The notes beneath the pieces were generated by a model. That model saw nothing but the letters and a program-made list of their open reading frames with translations. It did no database searches and was not told the DNA's origin. From Candidatus Omnitrophota bacterium (lineage in GTDB: Bacteria > Omnitrophota > Gorgyraeia > Duberdicusellales > 4484-171), in NCBI GenBank assembly GCA_030631705.1, contig DAOVKQ010000057.1, positions 1-5,484 of the forward strand: a stretch of DNA of 5,484 bases, written 5' to 3'. Below, piece after piece: positions 1-5,484 of the stretch. How positions within the stretch are numbered: the first letter of the stretch is position 1; every line of letters begins with the position of its first letter. Both the position numbers and the translations under genes were made by a program.

Positions 1-405
1 AAGTTCGATATTATTATTATAGACTCATCCGACCCTATCGGGCCGGCAAAAGTGCTCTTTTCCAAAAAATTCTACTCCCGGGTGCGCTCATGCATGTCAG
101 CTAACGGAATAATGATGTGCCAAACCGGTTCAACCATCTTACAAACTGATGAATTAAAGGAATGCTACAAAACACTTAAAAAAATATTCCCCTATGTTTT
201 TCTACATCTGGTAGCTATTCCAACATATATCGGCGGCTTTTTCAGTTTAACTATTGCTTCCCGCAAAATAAATCCTCAAGGATACAGTATACAATCAATA
301 GAAAAGCGATTTAACAAACTGGATCTCAAAACCAACTATTATAATCCCTACATCCACAAAGGCAGTATGCGCCTGCCAACCTACGTAAGGAGACTAATTG
401 CATGA
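1..405 (+). CDS. speE: Spermidine synthase (polyamine aminopropyltransferase), C-terminal part
   Basis: Transfers the aminopropyl group of decarboxylated S-adenosylmethionine to a diamine such as putrescine, in the cytosol. The reading frame is open from base 1, so the N-terminal half lies outside the window and 134 residues remain, a little under half of a usual SpeE. Seen directly: the signature DSSDPIGPA at residues 8-16, whose two Asp (8 and 11) match the catalytic and amine-binding acids of the family. It is followed by LFSKKFY, by a CQTGS segment like the QNG segment of E. coli SpeE, and by AIPTYIGGFFSLTIAS, which closely resembles the AIPTYYGG segment of E. coli SpeE. The end (YYNPYIH, then LPTYVRRL) is the usual helical tail. 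The stop overlaps the next start as ATGA, so the two genes are probably translationally coupled. The exact amine acceptor cannot be told from this half. Confidence 0.93.
   Translation, partial: KFDIIIIDSSDPIGPAKVLFSKKFYSRVRSCMSANGIMMCQTGSTILQTDELKECYKTLKKIFPYVFLHLVAIPTYIGGFFSLTIASRKINPQGYSIQSIEKRFNKLDLKTNYYNPYIHKGSMRLPTYVRRLIA
387..392 (+). promoter_or_regulatory. Shine-Dalgarno site for the speD-like gene
   Basis: AAGGAG lies inside the end of speE, 9 nt before the ATG at 402. It supports that ATG as the start and separate initiation within a coupled pair. It is the clearest ribosome binding site in the window. Confidence 0.75.
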
Positions 406-758
406 AGAAAACTTACGGCTACGAGCTCGTAATGGATTTATATGAATGCGACAAGAGCATAATATCTTCCAAGAAAAAACTGCAGGAATACAGCGATAGA
501 TTATGCAAACTTATAAAAATGGAAAAATACGGGAAGATTCTTCTTCCCTATTTCGGCGAAAACAAAGCATATACTAAAGGATATTCTCTCATCCAGCTTA
601 TAGAAACCAGTTCTATTACCGGCCACTTCTCCGAACTCTGGAGGACTGCCTACATAAATATCTTCTCCTGCAAAACTTATAATCACGTAGTAGCGAAGAA
701 ATTCACAAAAGATTTTTTTAAGGCGCGCAGGATAAAAGCCCGTTTTCTAATTCGCTAA
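402..758 (+). CDS. SpeD-like protein of the S-adenosylmethionine decarboxylase family, divergent
   Basis: A 118-residue protein resembling bacterial class 1 AdoMet decarboxylase, a pyruvoyl enzyme made by self-cleavage at a Ser. Against Thermotoga SpeD as I remember it, GYELVMDLYECD (6-17) lines up with GRHLVAEFYECD. With a constant offset of 7, Ser62, Ser70, His75 and Cys90 fall on Ser55, Ser63 (pyruvoyl-forming), His68 and Cys83. The central motif ETSSITGHFSE replaces the canonical SES-HLTIH-PE. Thr69 therefore stands where Glu normally precedes the cleaved bond, and the His after the Ser is now Ser71. The tail after AYINIFSCKTYN is short. The gene sits 3' of speE with an ATGA overlap and a good ribosome binding site, so a polyamine role is likely. 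By family it would make decarboxylated AdoMet for SpeE. Some SpeD homologues have become ornithine or arginine decarboxylases, so the substrate is uncertain. Homology is secure; self-processing and activity are inferred. Confidence 0.82.
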   Translation: MKKTYGYELVMDLYECDKSIISSKKKLQEYSDRLCKLIKMEKYGKILLPYFGENKAYTKGYSLIQLIETSSITGHFSELWRTAYINIFSCKTYNHVVAKKFTKDFFKARRIKARFLIR

Positions 759-791
759 TCTACCCTCAACCCAGGCTTTAGAAAGTGACAC
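759..791. other. Short gap between convergent genes
   Basis: Only 33 nt separate the stop of the speD-like gene from the stop of the DUF2344 gene on the other strand. I see no GC-rich hairpin with a T-run that would be a clear terminator, only a weak CTTTAGAAAG palindrome (777-786). Next to it is a GTGACACC motif (785-792), which touches the last base of the DUF2344 stop codon. Confidence 0.5.
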
Positions 792-1100
792 CTATTTTTC
801 CCCTATTTCGACAATGGAAAGGCCACGGGGTAATTGCGGGATGAGTTTATCTTTAAATTCATCAACAGGAATCTTTGCGGTAAAATAGAAAGTAATATCT
901 ACTATACCTTCTTGGCCGAGCTTTAGGGCATCGCCGAAGCTCAACTTGACATGAGGATTAAAACCTTTGGTAAAATAAATAGGCAAATCCGTCCTCCTTA
1001 AAGCTCTTCCCAATACTCTTACCAGGTCAAGCTGGGAAAAAAATTTCATCTGTTGGTGTTTTTGAAGCTTTACTTTAAGTAAGAATCTTTCATTATCCAT
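792..1100 (-). CDS. Short DUF2344 (TIGR03936-type) radical-SAM-linked protein, probably C-terminally truncated
   Basis: Function unknown. Proteins of this family accompany, or are fused to, the TIGR03960-type radical SAM protein encoded just upstream here. The N-terminal half is well conserved: the segment KFFSQLDLVRVLGRALRR (19-36) matches the family F(I/L)SHLDLMR-ALRR signature, with Gln in place of the usual His. DLPIYFTKGFNPHVKLSFG (38-56) and ALKLGQEG (58-65) follow. The protein ends after 102 residues at LPRGLSIVEIGEK, whereas family members usually run to about 190-230. The missing half has no room before the convergent speD-like gene, and reading past the TAG gives only 14 unremarkable residues before another stop. 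The start has no Shine-Dalgarno site; AT-rich sequence and the repeat at 1122-1209 lie directly upstream. It may be a natural short form or a decaying remnant. Confidence 0.85.
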   Translation of the reverse strand: MDNERFLLKVKLQKHQQMKFFSQLDLVRVLGRALRRTDLPIYFTKGFNPHVKLSFGDALKLGQEGIVDITFYFTAKIPVDEFKDKLIPQLPRGLSIVEIGEK

Positions 1101-1121
1101 ATAATTTATATAATTACATAG

Positions 1122-1209
1122 CTATCAGCTGTCGGCTTTCAGCTATCAGATTAAAGCTTAAGCTACCTTTTTAAAGCTGAAAGCTTATGGCTGAAGGCTG
1201 AAAGCTTTA
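1122..1209 (+). repeat. Dispersed palindromic repeat, copy 1
   Basis: An 88-bp element made of a 29-nt left arm (1122-1150), a 22-nt core (1151-1172) and a 37-nt right arm (1173-1209). By eye the left arm matches the reverse complement of 2931-2959 at 27/29 positions and the right arm matches that of 2849-2885 at 29/37. The cores are unrelated. Within this copy GGCTTTCAGCT (1134-1144) can pair with AGCTGAAAGCT (1175-1185) over 11 bp including one G-U, and TCAGC outside it can pair with GCTGA, giving an interrupted hairpin. The right end touches the stop codon of the radical SAM gene and the left end lies about 20 nt from the DUF2344 start. No open reading frame lies inside. It looks like a REP or MITE-type intergenic element, but family membership was not tested. 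Confidence 0.8.
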
Positions 1210-2841
1210 TTATTTCATTTCTATATGGGAAAAACTGAAATTATCTTTTTTTCTTTGCAAATAGTCCTCCATGCTTGTGCCGCTTTGCTTAAAAGCTTCC
1301 CGCCAGACTGAATAATTGAACCTTTCATCATAGGAATCAAACCGCGCCCCCAGGCAAAAGGCTCTATAAATAACTTTAGAAAAACTTCTGTCAGCATAAG
1401 AAGTGACTGCTTCAAGTATACTCTTTCTAATATTGGAAATTGATAATTTTACATCCCTGTCTCTTGGTATATTGCTCAATATCAATTCTTTTTTCTTTAA
1501 AAGCTTTTGCGCGCTTTCCATATCAACGTCTTCAAAAGAAGAAAACGGTTTGGGTATAAATGCATTTATACTTAAGTTTATCTTAAGGCGCGACTCAGCT
1601 TTTAGCGTCCGCAGAAAATCCCCTATTGCCAGTAAATCGGAATCTTCTTCATACGGCAATCCAAACATAAAATAAAGCTTGATATGACGGGAATTAAGAG
1701 ATTTTAAAACCCGTGCTGCCTCAAACAATTTATTGAGATCGATTTTTTTATTGATTCTTTCTCTCAAAGTCTCGGTAGCAGCTTCTACGGCAAAAGTAGC
1801 CGAAACCTTCTTTATTCTACGCAACGACTTATAAAGCCTGCCCACCACATCCTCTATCCGCAGGGAAGGCAAAGACACCCCTACACATTTATCTTTAAAG
1901 TATGCGGTTATCTCCTCAACTAACTTCTCTATATTTGAATAATTTGAAGCTGAGAGAGAAAGTAGAGAAAGATTCTCATAGCCGCTGCTTTTGTATACTC
2001 CTTTAGCTAAATCAAGCACTCTTTCTACGCCCCTCTCCCGATAAGGAAAATACAGGCAGCGGGCCTGACAAAAAGAACATTCATTGGGGCATCCGCGGGC
2101 TATCTCAATCTGCGCGCGGTCATGAACAATTGCTGTATGCGGCGTAAGCCAATTGACCGGGAAAAAAGAGTTATCTAAATCTTTAACAAAAACCTTCCTT
2201 ATGGGAAGCTTTGCATGTTTATACTTTTTCTCAAAAACAAATCTGTTCCCCTTTATATAAACATCGTAAAACTTAGGGATGTAAAAACCGTCTATCTCAG
2301 CCAGCGCGCGCAACCGTTCTTCTTTGTCTTTATACCGTTTTATGATTTCAGCAAACTTCTCTGCCTGAACCTCAAACTCTCCCAGGAAAAAAACATCAAC
2401 AAATTCAGCCAAGCCTTCAGGATTGGCAATGCCCCCGCCCAGGACAATGGTATCCTTGCGTTCTAAAGCCCGAAGTTCAACCCCTCCCGAAGAAAGCATA
2501 GCCAGAAAATTTGTAAAATTAAGCTCATAGCCAAAATTAAACCCCAAAATTTCAAAATCGCAAAGGGGCGTTTTAGTTTCCAGGGAAAAGAGTTTTTTTT
2601 TCTTCTCTGTTAAATAAAGGTATAAATCCTCATCAGGCATAAACACCCTTTCACAATAGATACCTTCAAAACTGTTCAACTGGCCGTATATTATCTTCAT
2701 TCCCACGTTGCTCATGCCCAGTTCGTAGAGATCGGGAAAACAAAGACAAATTCTGACCTGTCCGGGGAAATAAGATTTCTTTATAACATTATGCTCGTTG
2801 CCGAGATATCTTTGAGGTTTCTTAAAATTAATCCAGTCCAT
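1210..2841 (-). CDS. B12-binding-type radical SAM protein (TIGR03960-like)
   Basis: A cytosolic iron-sulfur enzyme of unknown reaction. Residues 1-30 carry the family opening KKPQRYLGNEHN. Residues 30-160 form a cobalamin-binding-like domain (FPDLYELGMSNVGM at 35-48; LGGGIANPEGLAEFVDVFFLGE at 134-155). It lacks the DxHxxG motif of base-off B12 binding, which I believe is usual in this family. The radical SAM core follows, with the cluster motif CPNECSFC (Cys251, 255, 258), then LSLLSLSASNYS, VSLPSLRIED, FAVEAATETLRERINKK and KLYFMFGLPYEED. The C-terminus (FNYSVWREAFKQSG, then DYLQRKKDNFSFSHI) matches the part before the usual GVSKEFL plus Cys-rich tail, but the protein stops there at 543 residues. 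The ATG is chosen because an in-frame TGA TAG lies 13 codons upstream with no other common start between. There is no good Shine-Dalgarno site. It is downstream of rodA and upstream of the DUF2344 gene, its usual partner, with a repeat copy on each side. Confidence 0.93.
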   Translation of the reverse strand: MDWINFKKPQRYLGNEHNVIKKSYFPGQVRICLCFPDLYELGMSNVGMKIIYGQLNSFEGIYCERVFMPDEDLYLYLTEKKKKLFSLETKTPLCDFEILGFNFGYELNFTNFLAMLSSGGVELRALERKDTIVLGGGIANPEGLAEFVDVFFLGEFEVQAEKFAEIIKRYKDKEERLRALAEIDGFYIPKFYDVYIKGNRFVFEKKYKHAKLPIRKVFVKDLDNSFFPVNWLTPHTAIVHDRAQIEIARGCPNECSFCQARCLYFPYRERGVERVLDLAKGVYKSSGYENLSLLSLSASNYSNIEKLVEEITAYFKDKCVGVSLPSLRIEDVVGRLYKSLRRIKKVSATFAVEAATETLRERINKKIDLNKLFEAARVLKSLNSRHIKLYFMFGLPYEEDSDLLAIGDFLRTLKAESRLKINLSINAFIPKPFSSFEDVDMESAQKLLKKKELILSNIPRDRDVKLSISNIRKSILEAVTSYADRSFSKVIYRAFCLGARFDSYDERFNYSVWREAFKQSGTSMEDYLQRKKDNFSFSHIEMK

Positions 2842-2848
2842 AACTTTT

Positions 2849-2959
2849 AAAAGCTTTCGGTATTCAGCCTCCAGCTATCAGCTTTAAATAGAAATTAACT
2901 CTTGTTCTTAAATTTATAGCGTCTTCTTATTCTGACAGCTGAAAGCCGATAGCTGATAG
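2849..2959 (-). repeat. Dispersed palindromic repeat, copy 2
   Basis: A second copy, 111 bp, inverted relative to the one at 1122-1209. Its conserved arms are 2931-2959 (27/29 identical to the other copy) and 2849-2885 (29/37), separated by an unrelated 45-nt AT-rich core (2886-2930). CTATCAGCT (2875-2883) is the exact complement of AGCTGATAG (2951-2959), so the ends can form a 9-bp stem around the core. It fills all but 11 nt of the gap between the rodA stop and the radical SAM start. In the transcript it would place a hairpin directly before that start codon and could affect readthrough, stability or initiation. This is inference, and no T-run terminator is present. Confidence 0.8.
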
Positions 2960-2963
2960 TTTA

Positions 2964-4058
2964 TCAACCTTGCCGCGCGATATTTAAAAATATTCCTATT
3001 GTAATTGCGGTCATAATAAGGTGAGTTCCTCCGTAGCTCAAGAATAATAAAGGTAAGCCTACTACCGGAAGTATCCCCATTGTCATACCTATATTAATAA
3101 ATATATGCAAAAAGAAAGTTGAATATATGCCGACACAAAACAACTGAGCAAAGTCATCTTTAGTGTCTTTGGTTCGCGAAATAATAATCTTTAAAATAAG
3201 AAAATAAACAGACAAAAGGAACAGACACCCTGCCAGGCCGAACTCTTCAGCTATAACGGTAAAAATAAAATCAGTATGGCGCTCAGGCAAAAAATTAAAC
3301 TGATTCTGGGTTCCCGAAAGAAACCCTTTACCAAACAGACGACCCGAACCAATGGCTATTTTAGACTGAATAATCGTATATCCCGCTCCTAAAGGGTCAA
3401 TATCGGGATTCAAGAATACCGCTAACCGTTTTTTCTGATAATCCTTCAATAACCGCCAGCCTAAGGGAGAAATAACCATTCCTATTACAAGAAAAAGAAT
3501 AAAATACCGTTTGTTTATCCGGGAAGACAATCCCATCATGAAAAAAAGAATAATTAAAGTAGAAGCTGTGCCTAAATCGGGCTGCTTGAAAATAAGCAAA
3601 CTGCTTAGCACAACCAAGAAAAAAGGCATAATTACTTTTCTTAATACAATCCTTTGTCCTCCCTCGCCCTCTAAAGAAAAACATCTTGCCAGGACTATAA
3701 GAATTGCTATTTTAGAAAATTCCGAAGGCTGAAAACTAAAGCCAAAAAAAGAGAACCATCGCTGGGCTCCCATTATTTCTTTACCGAATAGTATAACTCC
3801 TATTAAAAATATAATACTTAGCCCGTATATTATAAAACTTACATCATAATAGATTCTATAGTTTATAAACGAGAAAATAATGACTACTACCCAGAAAATC
3901 GCGATCCACATAATCTGTCTATGGAATATTTGTTCATTTTTAAATTCACCACCCTGATGCAAACTGCTGTATAAAGAAACTAAACTTAATACATTTAAAA
4001 CGATTAAACAAATAAGCAACACTTTCGGTTTTATCAATCTGTCCATATCAATACTCAA
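2964..4058 (-). CDS. rodA: Rod-shape peptidoglycan glycosyltransferase RodA
   Basis: SEDS-family inner-membrane enzyme that polymerises lipid II into glycan strands during lateral wall growth, working with PBP2. It has 364 residues, the usual length, with about ten hydrophobic membrane segments from residue 11 onward. Family motifs in order: GAQRWFSFFGFSFQPSEFSK (97-116, with Glu113 matching the functionally important Glu114 of E. coli RodA), KQPDLGTA (158-165), RLAVFLNPDIDPLGAGY (211-227), QSKIAIGSG (231-239), and NFLPERHTDFIFTVIAEEFG (255-274), in which Asp263 matches the catalytic Asp262 of E. coli RodA. The end GLPLLFLSYGGTHL (334-347) is also typical. The start is uncertain: the longest form uses TTG at 4058, overlapping mrdA by 11 nt, while Met5 (ATG at 4044-4046) begins one base after the mrdA stop. 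Either choice implies coupling with mrdA. Confidence 0.95.
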   Translation of the reverse strand: MSIDMDRLIKPKVLLICLIVLNVLSLVSLYSSLHQGGEFKNEQIFHRQIMWIAIFWVVVIIFSFINYRIYYDVSFIIYGLSIIFLIGVILFGKEIMGAQRWFSFFGFSFQPSEFSKIAILIVLARCFSLEGEGGQRIVLRKVIMPFFLVVLSSLLIFKQPDLGTASTLIILFFMMGLSSRINKRYFILFLVIGMVISPLGWRLLKDYQKKRLAVFLNPDIDPLGAGYTIIQSKIAIGSGRLFGKGFLSGTQNQFNFLPERHTDFIFTVIAEEFGLAGCLFLLSVYFLILKIIISRTKDTKDDFAQLFCVGIYSTFFLHIFINIGMTMGILPVVGLPLLFLSYGGTHLIMTAITIGIFLNIARQG

Positions 4059-5484
4059 TCAACTTATTTTCCTTTAATTTATTCAAGAACCGGTAAGCCA
4101 CCCTTACCGCCTCCGCGCTTGTTCCGACATTCTCTAATAATACACATATGCTGTATCTGGGATTATGATAAGGAAAAAATCCTACAAACCACCCGTGGGA
4201 CTTGCTGACGTTCTGGGCCGTTCCGGTTTTACCGCTTATGCCCAGGCTTAAATCTTCCAGAATATGAGCAGTTCCTTCCCGGTTCTTTACAACCCCTCTA
4301 AGAGCCTGCTTCACTACTCTCAAATGATAGGCCGATAGATTAATGTAATTTTTACTCACAATCCCGGTTTCCATGCCTTCCACGTTCTTAAGAAGATGAG
4401 GAGTTATAAGATATCCCCCGTTAGCAAATACCGATATTGCCACAACCGTTTGTAACGGCGTTGCTTCTAAATAACCTTGACCGATGGACATATTCACTGT
4501 ATCGCCTTTAAACCATTTACATTTTACATTTTTCATTTTCCAGCCGGCATCACCGACAATTCCCTTTTTTTCATATGGCAAATCAATCCCCGTACTTTGT
4601 CCCAACCCGAATTTTCTTGCCCACTTGGAAATTCCGGACTCGGTCAGTTTCATGCCCAAATTATAAAAATAAACGTTACAGGAATGAATTATAGCTTGGG
4701 TAACATTTTCTTCTCCATGAACATGAGCACAACGAAACCTGTGATTACCCAGCATAAAGGAACCATCACAGTAAAATGTTGTTCGCGGCGTTATAAGGCG
4801 TTCTTCAAGCCCTGCCATAGCAAGAACCGGCTTAAACACCGAACCCAAAGGATAATAAAGCTGTATTGCCCGGTTAAGAACCATTTTCTTACTGCTGCTA
4901 AATATTTTTCCCACATTAATGCCTCTGATTACATGATTAAGGTTATAAGAAGATTTTGAGCATAATACTAAAATCTCGCCGTTATGAGAATCCATCAGGA
5001 TAATCGCGCCCTGCCTTTTGCCTAAAGCCGTATAGGCGATACGCTGCATGGGGATACTTACGGTTAGCACGATGTTTTTCCCGCGCCGGGCATCCCTATT
5101 ACCTAAGAACCCTACGATTCTTCCCCGGGAATCAATTTCCAACAGGCGCCCTCCGTCCTTTCCTCTAAGATAGCTGTCATAATACTGCTCTACTCCTAAA
5201 AAACCGACCCTCTCATAAGGAGTATAACCATAAGCTTTAAGCTGATCATAAAAAGCGCTTGCCCTTTTTACGTAACCTAAGACATGCGAAAACTCATAGG
5301 CACAAGGGTAAAAACGCCTTGGCCCTTGTTTAATAATAATATCCTCACCAAAAGCTTCTTTCAATTCCAGAACTTTGGACTTACTTATATCATCGGCAAT
5401 GTTTACCGGAGAAAATAAACTCTTAATATTACGATTGTAGTTTTTAGCAATATCTTCGGGCAATAAACCTAAAAGTTGGGCTAT
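4048..5484 (-). CDS. mrdA: Penicillin-binding protein 2 (rod-elongation transpeptidase), N-terminus outside the window
   Basis: Class B PBP, the periplasmic D,D-transpeptidase that crosslinks glycan made by RodA. The frame stays open to the window edge. The 478 residues present lack the N-terminal anchor and the first part of the pedestal, about 120 residues compared with a usual PBP2. In visible-fragment numbering: pedestal motifs FSHVLGYV (65-72) and VGFLGVEQYYDSYLRGKDGG (93-112); active-site SVFK (Ser215, Lys218) inside PLGSVFKP; second motif SCN (268-270) in IIHSCNVYFYNLG; and third motif KTG (419-421) in SGKTGTAQN. Two Cys (239 and 252) flank a His before HVHGEENVTQAI, a pattern seen in many PBP2 proteins and possibly a metal or disulfide site. 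All catalytic motifs are intact. The mrdA-rodA order and tight junction are canonical for the elongasome. Confidence 0.96.
   Translation of the reverse strand: MAQLLGLLPEDIAKNYNRNIKSLFSPVNIADDISKSKVLELKEAFGEDIIIKQGPRRFYPCAYEFSHVLGYVKRASAFYDQLKAYGYTPYERVGFLGVEQYYDSYLRGKDGGRLLEIDSRGRIVGFLGNRDARRGKNIVLTVSIPMQRIAYTALGKRQGAIILMDSHNGEILVLCSKSSYNLNHVIRGINVGKIFSSSKKMVLNRAIQLYYPLGSVFKPVLAMAGLEERLITPRTTFYCDGSFMLGNHRFRCAHVHGEENVTQAIIHSCNVYFYNLGMKLTESGISKWARKFGLGQSTGIDLPYEKKGIVGDAGWKMKNVKCKWFKGDTVNMSIGQGYLEATPLQTVVAISVFANGGYLITPHLLKNVEGMETGIVSKNYINLSAYHLRVVKQALRGVVKNREGTAHILEDLSLGISGKTGTAQNVSKSHGWFVGFFPYHNPRYSICVLLENVGTSAEAVRVAYRFLNKLKENKLIEY
4070..4075 (-). promoter_or_regulatory. Possible Shine-Dalgarno site for rodA
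   Basis: On the minus strand AAAGGA lies inside the end of mrdA, 11 nt before the TTG at 4058 and 23 nt before the ATG at 4046. The spacing is acceptable, though long, for TTG and too long for ATG. This weakly favours the TTG start. Confidence 0.4.

Noticed and set aside
1101..1119. AT-rich TATAAT-like stretch before the DUF2344 start
   Set aside because: It is too close to the start codon for a normal leader and has no -35 partner. A leaderless start is possible but unsupported.
1122..1209. CRISPR-like or tandem array
   Set aside because: There are only two arms in inverted arrangement, with no regular spacers or direct repeats of constant length and no cas genes.
1403..1675. Open frame on the + strand opposite the radical SAM gene
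   Set aside because: A shadow of a clearly conserved gene; the Ser/Phe-rich translation is typical of antisense frames.
2886..2930. Possible promoter (TATAAA-like) on the minus strand in the repeat core
   Set aside because: No -35 box at proper spacing could be found, and AT-rich sequence gives such hexamers by chance.
3397..3684. Minus-strand 95-codon frame within rodA
   Set aside because: It overlaps membrane segments of RodA in another frame and has no family resemblance.
4477..4959. Long open frame (160 codons) on the + strand
   Set aside because: It is antisense to the catalytic domain of mrdA, whose motifs are all intact. The translation shows no recognisable domain, and no ribosome binding site or start context supports it.
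5222..5242. AAGCTTTAAGCTGAT resembling the repeat arms
   Set aside because: It encodes the conserved pedestal region of PBP2 and matches the repeat only over short AGCT words, so it is a chance similarity.

Overview
The window is an AT-rich bacterial segment with six protein-coding genes, two of them cut by the window edges, and two copies of a short dispersed repeat. There are no rRNA, tRNA, CRISPR or transposase genes. The content (rod-elongation pair, a B12-type radical SAM gene with its DUF2344 partner, polyamine genes, palindromic intergenic repeats) fits an uncultured Gram-negative-type lineage. Candidatus Omnitrophota is my best guess. It rests on general resemblance and not on a marker gene, so the assignment is weak.

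Left part (1-758, + strand): the C-terminal half of a spermidine/putrescine aminopropyltransferase (speE) overlaps by 4 nt (ATGA) a small SpeD-like protein of the S-adenosylmethionine decarboxylase fold. Together they look like a two-step polyamine unit. The SpeD homologue would make the aminopropyl donor (or, if its substrate has changed, a diamine), and SpeE would transfer the aminopropyl group.

Right part (792-5484, - strand): reading from the right edge, the order is mrdA (PBP2, N-terminus outside the window), rodA, a radical SAM protein of the TIGR03960 type, and a short DUF2344 protein. PBP2 and RodA are the transpeptidase and glycosyltransferase of the rod-elongation machinery and are tightly coupled. 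The radical SAM and DUF2344 genes are commonly adjacent or fused in other bacteria and often lie near mre/mrd genes. Their function is unknown. The two convergent units meet in a 33-nt gap at 759-791.

The most notable features are two copies of a roughly 90-110 bp repeat at 1122-1209 (+) and 2849-2959 (-). They are in opposite orientation on either side of the radical SAM gene. Their arms are strongly conserved (27/29 and 29/37 identical by eye) while their cores are unrelated. They fill almost the entire intergenic space and can fold into interrupted hairpins. The radical SAM protein appears to lack its usual C-terminal tail exactly where one copy abuts its stop codon, and the DUF2344 protein is only about half its usual length. 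The SpeD-like protein keeps the spacing of the catalytic residues of bacterial SpeD but has Thr where Glu normally precedes the pyruvoyl-forming Ser.
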